This document shows, piece after piece, positions 10,293 to 19,182 of a DNA stretch of 64,000 bases; the first letter of the stretch is position 1; every line of letters begins with the position of its first letter. The notes under the pieces were generated by a model. That model saw nothing but the letters and a program-made list of their open reading frames with translations, was not told the DNA's origin and searched no databases. Both the position numbers and the translations under genes were made by a program. This DNA is from Stentor coeruleus (Eukaryota; Ciliophora; Heterotrichea; Heterotrichida; Stentoridae), in NCBI GenBank assembly GCA_001970955.1, contig MPUH01000153.1, forward strand, positions 1 through 64,000, given 5' to 3'.

Positions 10293-10633
10293 ATAAATCG
10301 TTCACTTGTTATTGTTTTGATTGAATAGCTGCCCATTTAACAAAATGTATATTATCAATAATTTTTCGAAGATCAGAACAGCATTGTTTAAACATTTACA
10401 CTGAATCAGAAAAAAAATTCAAAGAAACCCTTTGCATTTTCAGCAATCAAAAAATCATCTTTGACTTTTATAAAATTTTTAGTCTCAAAACTATCTTTGT
10501 GCATAGATAAAAGGCATTCATCGTATTTATTTTAGTATAATTAATAATCCTATTTAGACCTAGTTTTATATACAAAATTCGCTTATCTGATCATTTCTTA
10601 AATTCTTATGGTAGGGAAAAATAAATATCCAAT

Positions 10634-11236
10634 ATGATGATTCGGAATCAGGAGAAGCTAAAACCTTATCATTTCAGCCACGTAAAAGAAAACGTGGCAA
10701 AGTGCCTTAAAAATTTTGCTCCGAGATGTGCGAGCAAATGTTTGAACACAGGATTTCATCAGAATCTCGATATTGCCCTTCATGACATGGTCGAGATTCA
10801 AGAAGAATTTATCCAAAAACGTAAAAAACTTCGTCATGGTTTACACATAATATCAACCTACGAAGAGAAAATAGCACATTCAATAAGCCCGACAGTGGCA
10901 AATAACCAATTTTTTATAGCACAAACTCCAAAGCACCTTATTATAGCAAATAATAGGCGCATTGGTAGATCTTTAACTCCAATTGAATCTAGATTACTTC
11001 ATTTGCCTGAAAAACATTCAAATATTGATTTATTTATAGAATGTTGTCAGGGAATTAAAGAAGAAAATAAACGCCTAAACAGACAATTACCAAATCTAGG
11101 GCGATACATGAACTATGGATATAAGAAAATGGAACATGAAGTAGAAAAAGTTAAAGAAGAATGCTCAGAAGATCCGTTTTATTATAAATCGCTTAGAGCT
11201 TTAAACAGGCATATAAAGAAAATGATTGTCTACTAG
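10634..11236 (+). CDS. Unknown protein, 200 aa
   Basis: Intact frame from ATG 10634, reading MMIRNQEKLKPYHFSHVKEN. I do not recognise it. It is basic and mostly helical, with a cluster of three cysteines at residues about 24-36 and coiled-coil-like segments near residues 55-75 and 140-185. No membrane segment or signal peptide. It is flanked by long gene-less stretches. Confidence 0.6.
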   Translation: MMIRNQEKLKPYHFSHVKENVAKCLKNFAPRCASKCLNTGFHQNLDIALHDMVEIQEEFIQKRKKLRHGLHIISTYEEKIAHSISPTVANNQFFIAQTPKHLIIANNRRIGRSLTPIESRLLHLPEKHSNIDLFIECCQGIKEENKRLNRQLPNLGRYMNYGYKKMEHEVEKVKEECSEDPFYYKSLRALNRHIKKMIVY

Positions 11237-12042
11237 ACATAATATAAATAGTTTATATATAAATATGGTTTTTAGATTGCATTATTATAGTGATAAGTAA
11301 AAAAATATGAATTTCAGCTGAAAATAATAAGTGAATTTTGTACAGGCTAGGTTTTAGAGAAATTGATATTTTTTTTGCTTGGAGATTATAAATGTGGATA
11401 TTTTATAAAAGTTAAAAATTCATTGATTTGAATGCGATTAAAATGCTATGAATCCAAACAGAATGTTGAAAGAATCAAAATATGCACACGCAAATTTATT
11501 GTAAAATATTTATGCTTATAAGTATAAAGAACTCTATTAAATATATAAAATAGTATATAAACGAAGCTTAATAGTATTAATGCTAATATATTTAAGATTA
11601 TAAAATGCTTACTAGTTTAAAGTTTAGAAATTCATATTTTTTAATAGATGGTTTGCAAGAAAAAGTGCGTATGAAAAAGTTAAGGAAGTAAAATGGTTGC
11701 TAAAATTTATATTGAAAATTTTACAGAACTAAGAAAGGGTTTGTGCCTGCTGCTAGACTTTAGGTCTTTTTGCTTAAGATAAGTAGGCAATCATAATTGC
11801 AATATCTTTGAATTTATAGATTGTGCTGGAGTTTGATTTTATATTTAATTCTTAAGTATTTAAGAATAATTAATCTTCATATTTACTCAAATATGTGCTT
11901 ACGAATTAAATTTATAATCAAACTCCAATTTTAAATGAATAATAAATCATTTAAGAAATTCAAAATCAAGCTCCAAATTTCTAAATATTTTGACTTTATA
12001 TAGAATTTTTTGCAATTTTCTAGGTACTATAAATTTTATAAA
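11237..12042. other. Intergenic with an imperfect inverted repeat
   Basis: AT-rich, no gene. It contains two 32-nt arms in inverted orientation (11827-11858 and 11896-11927), and a shorter hairpin at 11848-11867. Confidence 0.5.
11827..11927. repeat. Imperfect inverted repeat, 32-nt arms, 37-nt spacer
   Basis: The arm starting TGGAGTTTGATTTTATA at 11827 is matched in reverse complement at 11896-11927 with four mismatches. A further diverged copy follows near 11960-11980. It could be a cruciform, an RNA stem or a small TIR element; no clear target duplication was seen. Confidence 0.6.
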
Positions 12043-13710
12043 ATGGATAATTTTGATGCTATACAAAAGCAATGTGTCTGCTCAAAAGAAGCAATATTTG
12101 AGTGCCGATGCAAAAACGATATTCAATATCTTTGCTCGGACTGTATTTCAAGTCATCTACAAGATTTAAATTTACCTCACAAACTTGAATCCATCGGTAT
12201 TAATATAAACGAATCATCAAGGGCAGCTCTAATAGCTTTTATAAAAAAAAACCTCAATATTTTAGATAAAACAGAAAGCTCAATACTTACAGAAATTAAA
12301 AAATCAATACTGAAAATCCAAGAGCATGCTAATATAGTCCTTGAAGATTTCTTTATCCTTCGTCAAAACCTTAAATCCTTATTGATTACTCTAATAACCT
12401 CTCCAAAAAGTACTAAAGAATGGAACATCAAAAGGATTTTAGCACAAGATTCTCAAGATACCATAAATGAATTGTCTACTTGGAAATTATTTTTAGTGAG
12501 TTTTAACACTGAATTATTCGAAATACCTTGGGTGACTTATGAGAATAACTATGAAAAGTATGTTACACCTAAAAAACTTGAGCCTAAACCTGAACAGAAA
12601 TCAATGATTATACCTGAACCAGCTATTATACCTATTGAAAGACCTAAAAGTTATGCTATTGTAAAAAATGATAGTTTAGAAGATTTTGAAATAGTGAAAG
12701 AGCTTGAAAAGGTAAAAATTGAAGGAAAGGCAGAGCCAGATTTGTTTTGTAAGGGAAATCATAGACTTGTTTGGTCATATACAGTGCTTTTGGAATATTT
12801 TATAAGTAGAGGTGTTAGAAAAATACAATGCTCTTTTTGTGGGAAAGAATTTGCTAGGCCTTGTTGGCATTGCTCAGAATGTGCGGTAGATGTTTGTGAA
12901 GAGTGTGGGAACAAGAAAGGCATAAAGAGTCCTAAACTTATGTGCGATAATAATCACGAATTGTCATGGAATTGCACAGTTACTGCTAAATACCCTAATC
13001 ATAAAGGTTGGGTTTGCAACTGGTGTACGGATACTTTCATCACTCCTTCCTGGCACTGTAGCCAATGTAGGTTTAACATTTGCAAAAAATGCGCAGGCAT
13101 ATTCAATGTATCTCCAATTGAACTTAAAGACAAATGCATTTTCAATCATACATTAAAACAAGAAATGCATAATGGCCAATCAATATGCAAAAATTGCTCT
13201 ATAAACATAACAAAACTTGGATATTCATGTAACATCTGCAATTATCATATATGCTATAATTGTAATAATTTTCATAATTTTGAGATACCACAAGACCCAG
13301 TTTTATCATGCCAAAATAAGCACTTGTTAAGATGGTCTTCATTAAGAAATTTTACTTGTAATTCTTGTGCAAGAAATTTTAAAAATCACTCATTTTATTG
13401 TTGGGCTTGTGATTTTGATTTATGCTATGAGTGTGCTGATTATATTGAAGATATGAACAGAAGAGGATTTAAACGATATGATTCAAATAGGCATGCCCTT
13501 GAGATTGGATATCTTAGGAATTCAAGCAATACATTTTGTGCATTGAATTGCAAATTTTGTAATATAAAACTGCCTAGAAATTGTTTAGTTTTTGCTTGCT
13601 TGCAGTGCAATATTTTTATGTGCATTAATTGCTTTAAAAATGATAAAAGATTGGCATTTGAGATGATTAATCCTTTTAATACATTGGTTCAGTTGCTTAG
13701 GAAAAATTAG
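12043..13710 (+). CDS. Multi-zinc-finger protein (B-box-like plus DC1/ZZ-like repeats)
   Basis: The first ATG in this frame is at 12043, giving 555 residues. The N-terminus has a B-box-like Cys/His cluster (CVCSKEAIFECRCK...YLCSDC...SHL). A helical region follows (about 60-170), then a linker. Residues about 235-545 are a row of at least four Cys/His repeats of the form C..NH.L.W...C..C...F..P.WHCS.C...ICKKC, like DC1 or ZZ fingers, which bind zinc and usually mediate protein or lipid contacts. Function is unknown; a TRIM-like scaffold is one possibility. Confidence 0.75.
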   Translation: MDNFDAIQKQCVCSKEAIFECRCKNDIQYLCSDCISSHLQDLNLPHKLESIGININESSRAALIAFIKKNLNILDKTESSILTEIKKSILKIQEHANIVLEDFFILRQNLKSLLITLITSPKSTKEWNIKRILAQDSQDTINELSTWKLFLVSFNTELFEIPWVTYENNYEKYVTPKKLEPKPEQKSMIIPEPAIIPIERPKSYAIVKNDSLEDFEIVKELEKVKIEGKAEPDLFCKGNHRLVWSYTVLLEYFISRGVRKIQCSFCGKEFARPCWHCSECAVDVCEECGNKKGIKSPKLMCDNNHELSWNCTVTAKYPNHKGWVCNWCTDTFITPSWHCSQCRFNICKKCAGIFNVSPIELKDKCIFNHTLKQEMHNGQSICKNCSINITKLGYSCNICNYHICYNCNNFHNFEIPQDPVLSCQNKHLLRWSSLRNFTCNSCARNFKNHSFYCWACDFDLCYECADYIEDMNRRGFKRYDSNRHALEIGYLRNSSNTFCALNCKFCNIKLPRNCLVFACLQCNIFMCINCFKNDKRLAFEMINPFNTLVQLLRKN

Positions 13711-14811
13711 TAATAAAATAAGATTTAAGATAATAAAATAAGGTTTAATATATTTACAAAAATGATTATGATAAAATTTTAACTAATATAGTTTCGCTGG
13801 TCTCACTGATTTATCAATCAGTTTTATAATTATTCTATATGCCAAAACATTTTTACTATAATATTTAGCTTACTTATATATTTTAAATAAGTTATAATTA
13901 TAAAAAAATCATCATTCACCAAGAAGAGACTATAAAAAAGACATTGGGTCATTCCATTTTGCTAATTAATATGTCCCAACCGAATAATGCTTGTATCATC
14001 ATTTACTGATCCCATTTCGGTCAATTCGTTCAGTAAACCATTTTATAAGTGGAGGCCGAAAAAACCTTTAGAAGTTCTCTCTGGTCGTCGGTTTAAAAGG
14101 CTTCCTAGCACACAATCTTAGGCCTGATCACCCATCTAAGCCTTCTGATCACGGGCAAGATCTTAGTTAAAAAGAGTGGTTCTATCATCCACTAAAACTT
14201 TTAGCAGATTAGAAATGAGTCTAGAGGACCCAAAAAAAAATTAGTGAAAAAGTAGTAATAGATGGTAGGGTCAAGAAGCATGAAACTGCAAAAGTTCCCC
14301 TGAAAAAGGCAAAGGTTACTGGATCATCTACTTTCAATCATATTAGTATATTTTAAAATTATAAATATTTCTATCTCAATTTTATGTAGTAGATGTTCTG
14401 GAAACTTCAAATAGAAAAAATTGTCTAGTGATAACAAAGCTTGTAAAATTTTTAAAGCCTATCTATGCTCAAAAAATTATCAAGTGTTTCAAAAACGAAA
14501 AGCTGTCGATTTCACCAAAAATAAAGGAGTTACTGTAGCAATATATAATTTTTAAAAGGATTCAGATACAGGGAATATTATTCTAAAATATTTGATGGGC
14601 AAAAATAATCCAAATGCATTTAGTGGAATGAATAAAAATACTATAATTAGTAATATTTATTATTTTCAAGTAGCAAAGTTTATAATTTTAAGCAATAAAA
14701 TAATGCATTGACTAATTAATTAGCATTATATAACTCATAATTTGTATTACTTTATAAAGTAATAAAATAACTGTATATTATGTTAAACTATTTTAATATG
14801 GCTATGTAAAA
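13711..14811. other. Gene-less 1.1 kb with a GC-elevated structured block
   Basis: No protein gene. Bases about 13934-14195 are clearly richer in G+C than their surroundings and fold into several hairpins (see the ncRNA candidate). The rest is AT-rich and featureless. Confidence 0.5.
13934..14202. ncRNA. Candidate structured non-coding RNA, strand uncertain
   Basis: Five stems are visible in order: TTGGG/CCCAA (13944-13948 with 13975-13979); TTTACTGA/TCAGTAAA (14002-14009 with 14030-14037); GGAGGCC/GGCTTCC (14051-14057 with 14099-14105, one G-U) enclosing AAACC/GGTTT (14062-14066 with 14090-14094); CTTAG/CTAAG (14117-14121 with 14136-14140); AGTGG/CCACT (14175-14179 with 14189-14193). On the minus strand the outer stem is followed by T6, a possible Pol III terminator; on the plus strand the last stem is followed by AAAACTTTT. 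Parts of the minus strand faintly resemble 5S rRNA, not convincingly. No family assigned. Confidence 0.35.
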
Positions 14812-16272
14812 ATGAGCAAAAAGCTATATTTTTCAATTTCCGAAGCACTTTCATTCATAGAATCCTTAAAAACAAAAATTGAACGTCTCCCTGATCTTTT
14901 AGGCTTTAAAAGTGCAGACATTGGAAAAAACTATAAAAATCTTATCCAGCTATCAAATTCTCTTGCTATTATCTTTCTTCAATACGATCTTCATGATATG
15001 GCTTTGGTATTTTTAAAGTACTCTGCAGATGCAGACTTAAAACTTCACAGATATGGGACAATACAGAATAAACTTTGGGAAGGTAGTTTAGTTACATATA
15101 ACAATCTGATATTTTTGTTCCACAAGGTCAAGCATTATAAAGAATCACTAAAGCTTGTTTACCAAGCCCAGAACTTTGTAATCAAAATAAGAGAAGCTAA
15201 ATTCAAGCTCTCTCCTGAAATTGAGTTATGCACACATTTTTTATCATTCATCAGCCTTTGGAGAGTTGGTCGATCCTCTGAATGTGTATCCTACCTTCAA
15301 TCAGCCACAGAAATCCTTAACAAATTCATAGAGAGAAAAACTTTAACAAAATTATCAGACAGTATTCTCGATAGTCTTTATGGACTCATCGCCGGATCAT
15401 TAGCAAGTGTAAAACTTGTCGTTGAAAAAAACAAGCTTGAGGCTGTTGGGATAATAAGAAAAGCATTAAGTGAAATAAGCAAAGACTCAGGATGTAGAAT
15501 ATTTTTAGAAACATTGATGACTTTGTTTAATGAAAATCCTTTATTAAAAATTCCAGATGAAAGCGATGAAGATTGGCTTTGTGGGCGAACTTTCAATACT
15601 TTGTTAATAGCTACATGCTTTATACCTGTTCTTGATCCTAGAACTCCTATTATTAGGACTGAAGAACTTGAATCTGTTCGTGAGCAATTGTTTAGTTTAG
15701 AAAACCCTGAAGATATTCACAATAAATTTGAAGATAAGGAAATTTTTAATCGAAAAATCGTGGCGCCGAAAAAAAATCCTTTGATAACTGAAGGAAGTAT
15801 AAAGAAAATCAAGCCATGGTGGGNTCGTGAGCAATTGTTTAGTTTAGAAAACCCTGAAGATATTCACAATAAATTTGAAGATAAGGAAATTTTTAATCGA
15901 AAAATAGTGGCGCCGAAAAAAAATCCTTTGATAACTGAAGGAAGTATAAAGAAAATCAAGCCATGGTGGGAGGATAAGAATTTTTTAAATCAATATGAAG
16001 AAAAAAGATCGAANGAGGATAAGAATTTTTTAAATCAATATGAAGAAAAAAGATCGAAAAATAATGCATCATTTATCAGTGAGCCAAGAAGAAGGAAAAG
16101 ACCGCAGAAGGTTAATAGATCTGTTGACTTTTCTAAAGGAATTTTGTTTTCACCTTCAAACAGACTAGTAAAACCGTCTGTGAGTGCTCTTCAGAAGTCA
16201 TTCAAGCAAGTTGTTCCAGAAAGTTTCTTTGAGGATCGTTGGATTATGGATAGAGGAAAAGATTTTCTATGA
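14812..16272 (+). CDS. TPR-like helical repeat protein, with two false internal duplications
   Basis: Starts at ATG 14812. Residues about 1-240 are helix pairs resembling TPR or similar repeats (for example YDLHDMALVFLKYSADADLK, HKVKHYKESLKLVYQAQNF). The C-terminal part is basic and probably disordered. The frame crosses two N bases (15824 and 16014), each with a direct duplication of 146 and 44 bp. Removing one copy of each, plus the N, takes out exactly 49 and 15 codons and leaves a 422-residue protein. The repeats in the apparent protein are therefore artefacts. Specific function unknown. Confidence 0.7.
   Translation: MSKKLYFSISEALSFIESLKTKIERLPDLLGFKSADIGKNYKNLIQLSNSLAIIFLQYDLHDMALVFLKYSADADLKLHRYGTIQNKLWEGSLVTYNNLIFLFHKVKHYKESLKLVYQAQNFVIKIREAKFKLSPEIELCTHFLSFISLWRVGRSSECVSYLQSATEILNKFIERKTLTKLSDSILDSLYGLIAGSLASVKLVVEKNKLEAVGIIRKALSEISKDSGCRIFLETLMTLFNENPLLKIPDESDEDWLCGRTFNTLLIATCFIPVLDPRTPIIRTEELESVREQLFSLENPEDIHNKFEDKEIFNRKIVAPKKNPLITEGSIKKIKPWWXREQLFSLENPEDIHNKFEDKEIFNRKIVAPKKNPLITEGSIKKIKPWWEDKNFLNQYEEKRSXEDKNFLNQYEEKRSKNNASFISEPRRRKRPQKVNRSVDFSKGILFSPSNRLVKPSVSALQKSFKQVVPESFFEDRWIMDRGKDFL
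15678..15970. repeat. 146-bp direct duplication around a single N (assembly junction)
   Basis: Bases 15678-15823 recur at 15825-15970 with one difference (C versus A), N at 15824. It lies inside the TPR-like gene and keeps its frame by chance of length. Confidence 0.85.
15970..16058. repeat. 44-bp direct duplication around a single N (assembly junction)
   Basis: Bases 15970-16013 recur at 16015-16058 with N at 16014. It directly follows the previous junction, which suggests a very short contig was placed between two others. Confidence 0.85.
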
Positions 16273-16469
16273 AAAAATTAGGGTAAGAAAATAATATTTA
16301 TGATTGATAATGCTAAAGCTATCATTAACGTTATTTATCTTCTTAAACAAAATTAAATTAGCTACCCTTAACATAATCACAAAAACACTTATTTTTATCT
16401 TAAAAACCATTACACAAACTATATATAAAATTATCACTTATTATTCCATTGATCCTAACTTTCACAGTA

Positions 16470-17534
16470 TTAATTGAGCAAGGAATCAAGCACTTTCATG
16501 CCACACATCATGCAAAACTTAGCTTTAGGTATTAAAGAATACTCACAATTAGTACATTTCCCAGCTTTCGAAAATCTTTCTTGTGGATGGAAAATCCCAT
16601 GATGACTAATATATCTGCAGTTTATAATATGCTGTTTGATATTAATATGCAAAAAAAGCTTCCTACAATGTGGACATTTTGAATACATTTTATTATCTTT
16701 TAAACTTCTCCTCCCTTCATTAAACCTTTCATTTGACGATGTGATTTGATTAAGTGTGCTATTTGGTGAAGGAGATTTAGTTTCACTTATAATCTTAGAA
16801 AAATTAGGGGTGATAGAGCAGCTTTCACTATCTTGTGGGGAAGGTTTTTGAAACAAAAGGTCTTTGATTTTAGATTTTTTTATCTTAGGGAGCTTAGTAC
16901 TTGGCTCACGGTATAGAGGAGGAGGCTTTGGTTTATGAACTATATCTTTACATTTTGGGATGTGTCTTTCGGCTGGGATTGGGGCGAATTTTCGATGACA
17001 ATTACCACATTCTATAAGTTCTTCAGCTAAGTTTGTAGGGGGTTTTAAGCCTACTGTGCTTATTCCTTTCTCTTCTACTTCTAAAAGCTTTCTAGCAAAT
17101 CGCATATTATTGATGAAATCTTTGTGTTGCTTTAGCCATAGTTTATCTTCGAATTCTTTAGAGAATTTTATTTTCTTTTTAGACTTAAGGCCTTGGGATA
17201 TTTCTGAGTCAATCCCTGGGAAAATTTTTTTAGTGATGTCAAATGCTGGCCTTTTTTTCATTAAGTTTTCACAGACCAGTTGATGTTTGACAATTCGTTC
17301 AGGCATGAATTTACGGCCACATGACTTGCATATAATCCTTGCATCATCGTGATAAGACATAACTGTGTAAGATGGAAGACGATCAGTTAGGGAATCATCT
17401 TCAGGAAAAATTTCACAGGTTTTCAGATGGTTATTAAACTCTTCTGGTAATAACATCTTATTGCATTGAGGACAAGGGAAGCGATCAGGGTCTGAATAAG
17501 GAATAGGAGATATTCTTGAAACATTTACGCTCAT
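16470..17534 (-). CDS. C2HC zinc-finger protein (ZC2HC1-like)
   Basis: A 354-residue protein with four zf-C2HC_2 motifs of the form C-x2-C-x(9)-F...H-x(3)-C: FPCPQCNKMLLPEEFNNHLKTC near residue 20, CKSCGRKFMPERIVKHQLVC near 70, CGNCHRKFAPIPAERHIPKC near 175 and CPHCRKLFLHINIKQHIINC near 290. A zinc ribbon (CTNC...CMMC) ends the protein. Long basic disordered linkers separate them. The family is common in ciliated and flagellated eukaryotes, but its biochemical role is poorly known. It is convergent with the TPR-like gene, with a 197-bp gap. Confidence 0.85.
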   Translation of the reverse strand: MSVNVSRISPIPYSDPDRFPCPQCNKMLLPEEFNNHLKTCEIFPEDDSLTDRLPSYTVMSYHDDARIICKSCGRKFMPERIVKHQLVCENLMKKRPAFDITKKIFPGIDSEISQGLKSKKKIKFSKEFEDKLWLKQHKDFINNMRFARKLLEVEEKGISTVGLKPPTNLAEELIECGNCHRKFAPIPAERHIPKCKDIVHKPKPPPLYREPSTKLPKIKKSKIKDLLFQKPSPQDSESCSITPNFSKIISETKSPSPNSTLNQITSSNERFNEGRRSLKDNKMYSKCPHCRKLFLHINIKQHIINCRYISHHGIFHPQERFSKAGKCTNCEYSLIPKAKFCMMCGMKVLDSLLN

Positions 17535-17608
17535 AATAAATATACTTCAAAATCATAAAAATTTATCAATTTTTTACATATAAACCTAAGTATTTTAGTC
17601 TAAGTTAT

Positions 17609-18847
17609 CTAAATTAAGTAAGGTATAACTGTCCTCTGTATTTCGCTATTGTTAAACTGCAAGTGATTTCCTACAATATATTCAAAGACAATCTTCCCTT
17701 GTTCATCCAAAGTTTTAAGCCCAAGCCAATCATTAATATAATCTTCAGTCTGATTATACAATAATAAATCTTTCTTAGACCCGATCTTGAAATATCCAAA
17801 TTGCTCACTAGACTTTGGGTCTACAATAGTATCCTCAGTAAACTCAATCAACACTAATTGATTAATAGATTTGAATCCAGTAGCATAGTCAGCATTGATT
17901 GATTTTTCATTATTAGCAGCAGCTAGAAAATTGCTTTGCTTTAGATATTCATTATATTCAAGAGGGTCTTTATAATACCCTGGAGGGCCAAAGTTCTCTT
18001 GAACAAAAGAATCATAAACACCAAGATCTAGTGCATCGTTGAAAATATCACAGAAAAAACCAGATTCACAGTTAGGGATACTCATAACACCCATATGTGG
18101 GCCACCAAGAGTTATAACATTATGGACTGTTATGTTACACATTTCAGAAACAGCTCTTGCTATAAGTCCACCTTGAGACAGACCTACAACATTAATGCCG
18201 TTTTCAAACTCAGAAACTTTTTTAAGGTTGGTGCAAGCAGTATTAACTTGTTTTTGGAAGCCCATAAGCCATGATGCAGCTGAACCATCACCAATTTCTA
18301 CACATTTTGAATAGGTGCTAGCTTCTTTACCAAGGTACCTTGTAAACTCAATCATCCCAGGGAAACAGCAACAATCACCTAATCCGTGGAATACAGCAAT
18401 AGGATATTTTGATTGCTTCAAAGATTTTATTGATGCCATATCAGCTTTGAACTTCACAACAGTTGGTGACAGTTCAGCAATCATGTACTCCATAATTTTC
18501 CCTATAGTGGCACCATCATTTTTTAATGCTTGCCCTTTGTTGTTGATTGAAGCTAGAATAAATCCATACAATTCTGCTGATGCCTTTTCTACTGATTTAG
18601 GATTGTTTCTGAACTTTAGCAAAGTTTTTGCTGCTGAGTTCCATCCGCATTGTTTGGCAAGTATAATAGAGTCATCAATAAGCCCTTCAAGAGAAATCCT
18701 TGTAAAATCTCTAGACATTTCCAAGTGACAACGAGATATTGAAACTTTATCTACTAACTGAGAGGATTCAAGCATTCCGTAGATCATGCCTGAGTACTCA
18801 ATTTTCTGACTTAGTGCTACAAAGATAACTAAGAGTAAAAATTTCAT
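17609..18847 (-). CDS. Palmitoyl-protein thioesterase, lysosomal type, extended N-terminus
   Basis: Removes S-linked fatty acids from proteins, normally in the lysosome. A signal peptide covers about residues 1-18 (MKFLLLVIFVALSQ). The alpha/beta-hydrolase core starts near residue 147 (YPIAVFHGLGDCC). The nucleophile is Ser224 in VGLSQGG; the acid Asp is in TIVDPK and the His in VGNHLQFN. GGPHMGV matches the PPT1 family. The protein is 412 residues, about 100 longer than animal PPT1, because of an additional helical segment (residues about 20-145) between signal peptide and core. That segment is not recognised and might be a pro-region. Confidence 0.92.
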   Translation of the reverse strand: MKFLLLVIFVALSQKIEYSGMIYGMLESSQLVDKVSISRCHLEMSRDFTRISLEGLIDDSIILAKQCGWNSAAKTLLKFRNNPKSVEKASAELYGFILASINNKGQALKNDGATIGKIMEYMIAELSPTVVKFKADMASIKSLKQSKYPIAVFHGLGDCCCFPGMIEFTRYLGKEASTYSKCVEIGDGSAASWLMGFQKQVNTACTNLKKVSEFENGINVVGLSQGGLIARAVSEMCNITVHNVITLGGPHMGVMSIPNCESGFFCDIFNDALDLGVYDSFVQENFGPPGYYKDPLEYNEYLKQSNFLAAANNEKSINADYATGFKSINQLVLIEFTEDTIVDPKSSEQFGYFKIGSKKDLLLYNQTEDYINDWLGLKTLDEQGKIVFEYIVGNHLQFNNSEIQRTVIPYLI

Positions 18848-19182
18848 TTATTTCACCAGGTTTGGGTTAATATTTAGTATTTTGACTTGATTTATAATAT
18901 AATTATGATGGATAAGATGTAAATGTGCAGAATTATGCAAAAAAAATAAACACTGTGCCTATTTATTGAATATCTTGAAACCTATATTAAGATATTTCGC
19001 ATAGAATTCTTAAACCATAAACAGTTATGATTATAAATTTCAAATTAAAATTTCTTCTGTATAATTTCCAAAGTCATCTTAATTATCATCAATCTTATCA
19101 TATCACCCTCCACCAGCCTCTATCTAAATTTAGTCCTTACTACCCTCTTCCCTAAACCAATTTTAAAGTATATACGGATGTA
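18848..19182. other. Intergenic between two minus genes
   Basis: AT-rich. It should hold the promoter of the thioesterase gene and the 3' end of the importin gene. Nothing else seen. Confidence 0.5.

Larger units (their letters stand above)
9617..10633. other. Gene-less 1 kb with coding traces and a hairpin
   Basis: No intact gene. Plus-strand bases about 9870-10000 read as protein-like sequence (KGHDESYTENLHETFVLDK) before stopping. Minus-strand bases about 10560-10340 also look protein-like but contain a stop and need a frame change. Both could be gene relics. It also has an N-marked duplication and a hairpin followed by eight T at 10250-10292. Confidence 0.35.

Noticed and set aside
14080-14190. 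5S rRNA-like sequence on the minus strand
   Set aside because: Only scattered short matches. Real 5S is highly conserved and this does not form the expected closing helix.
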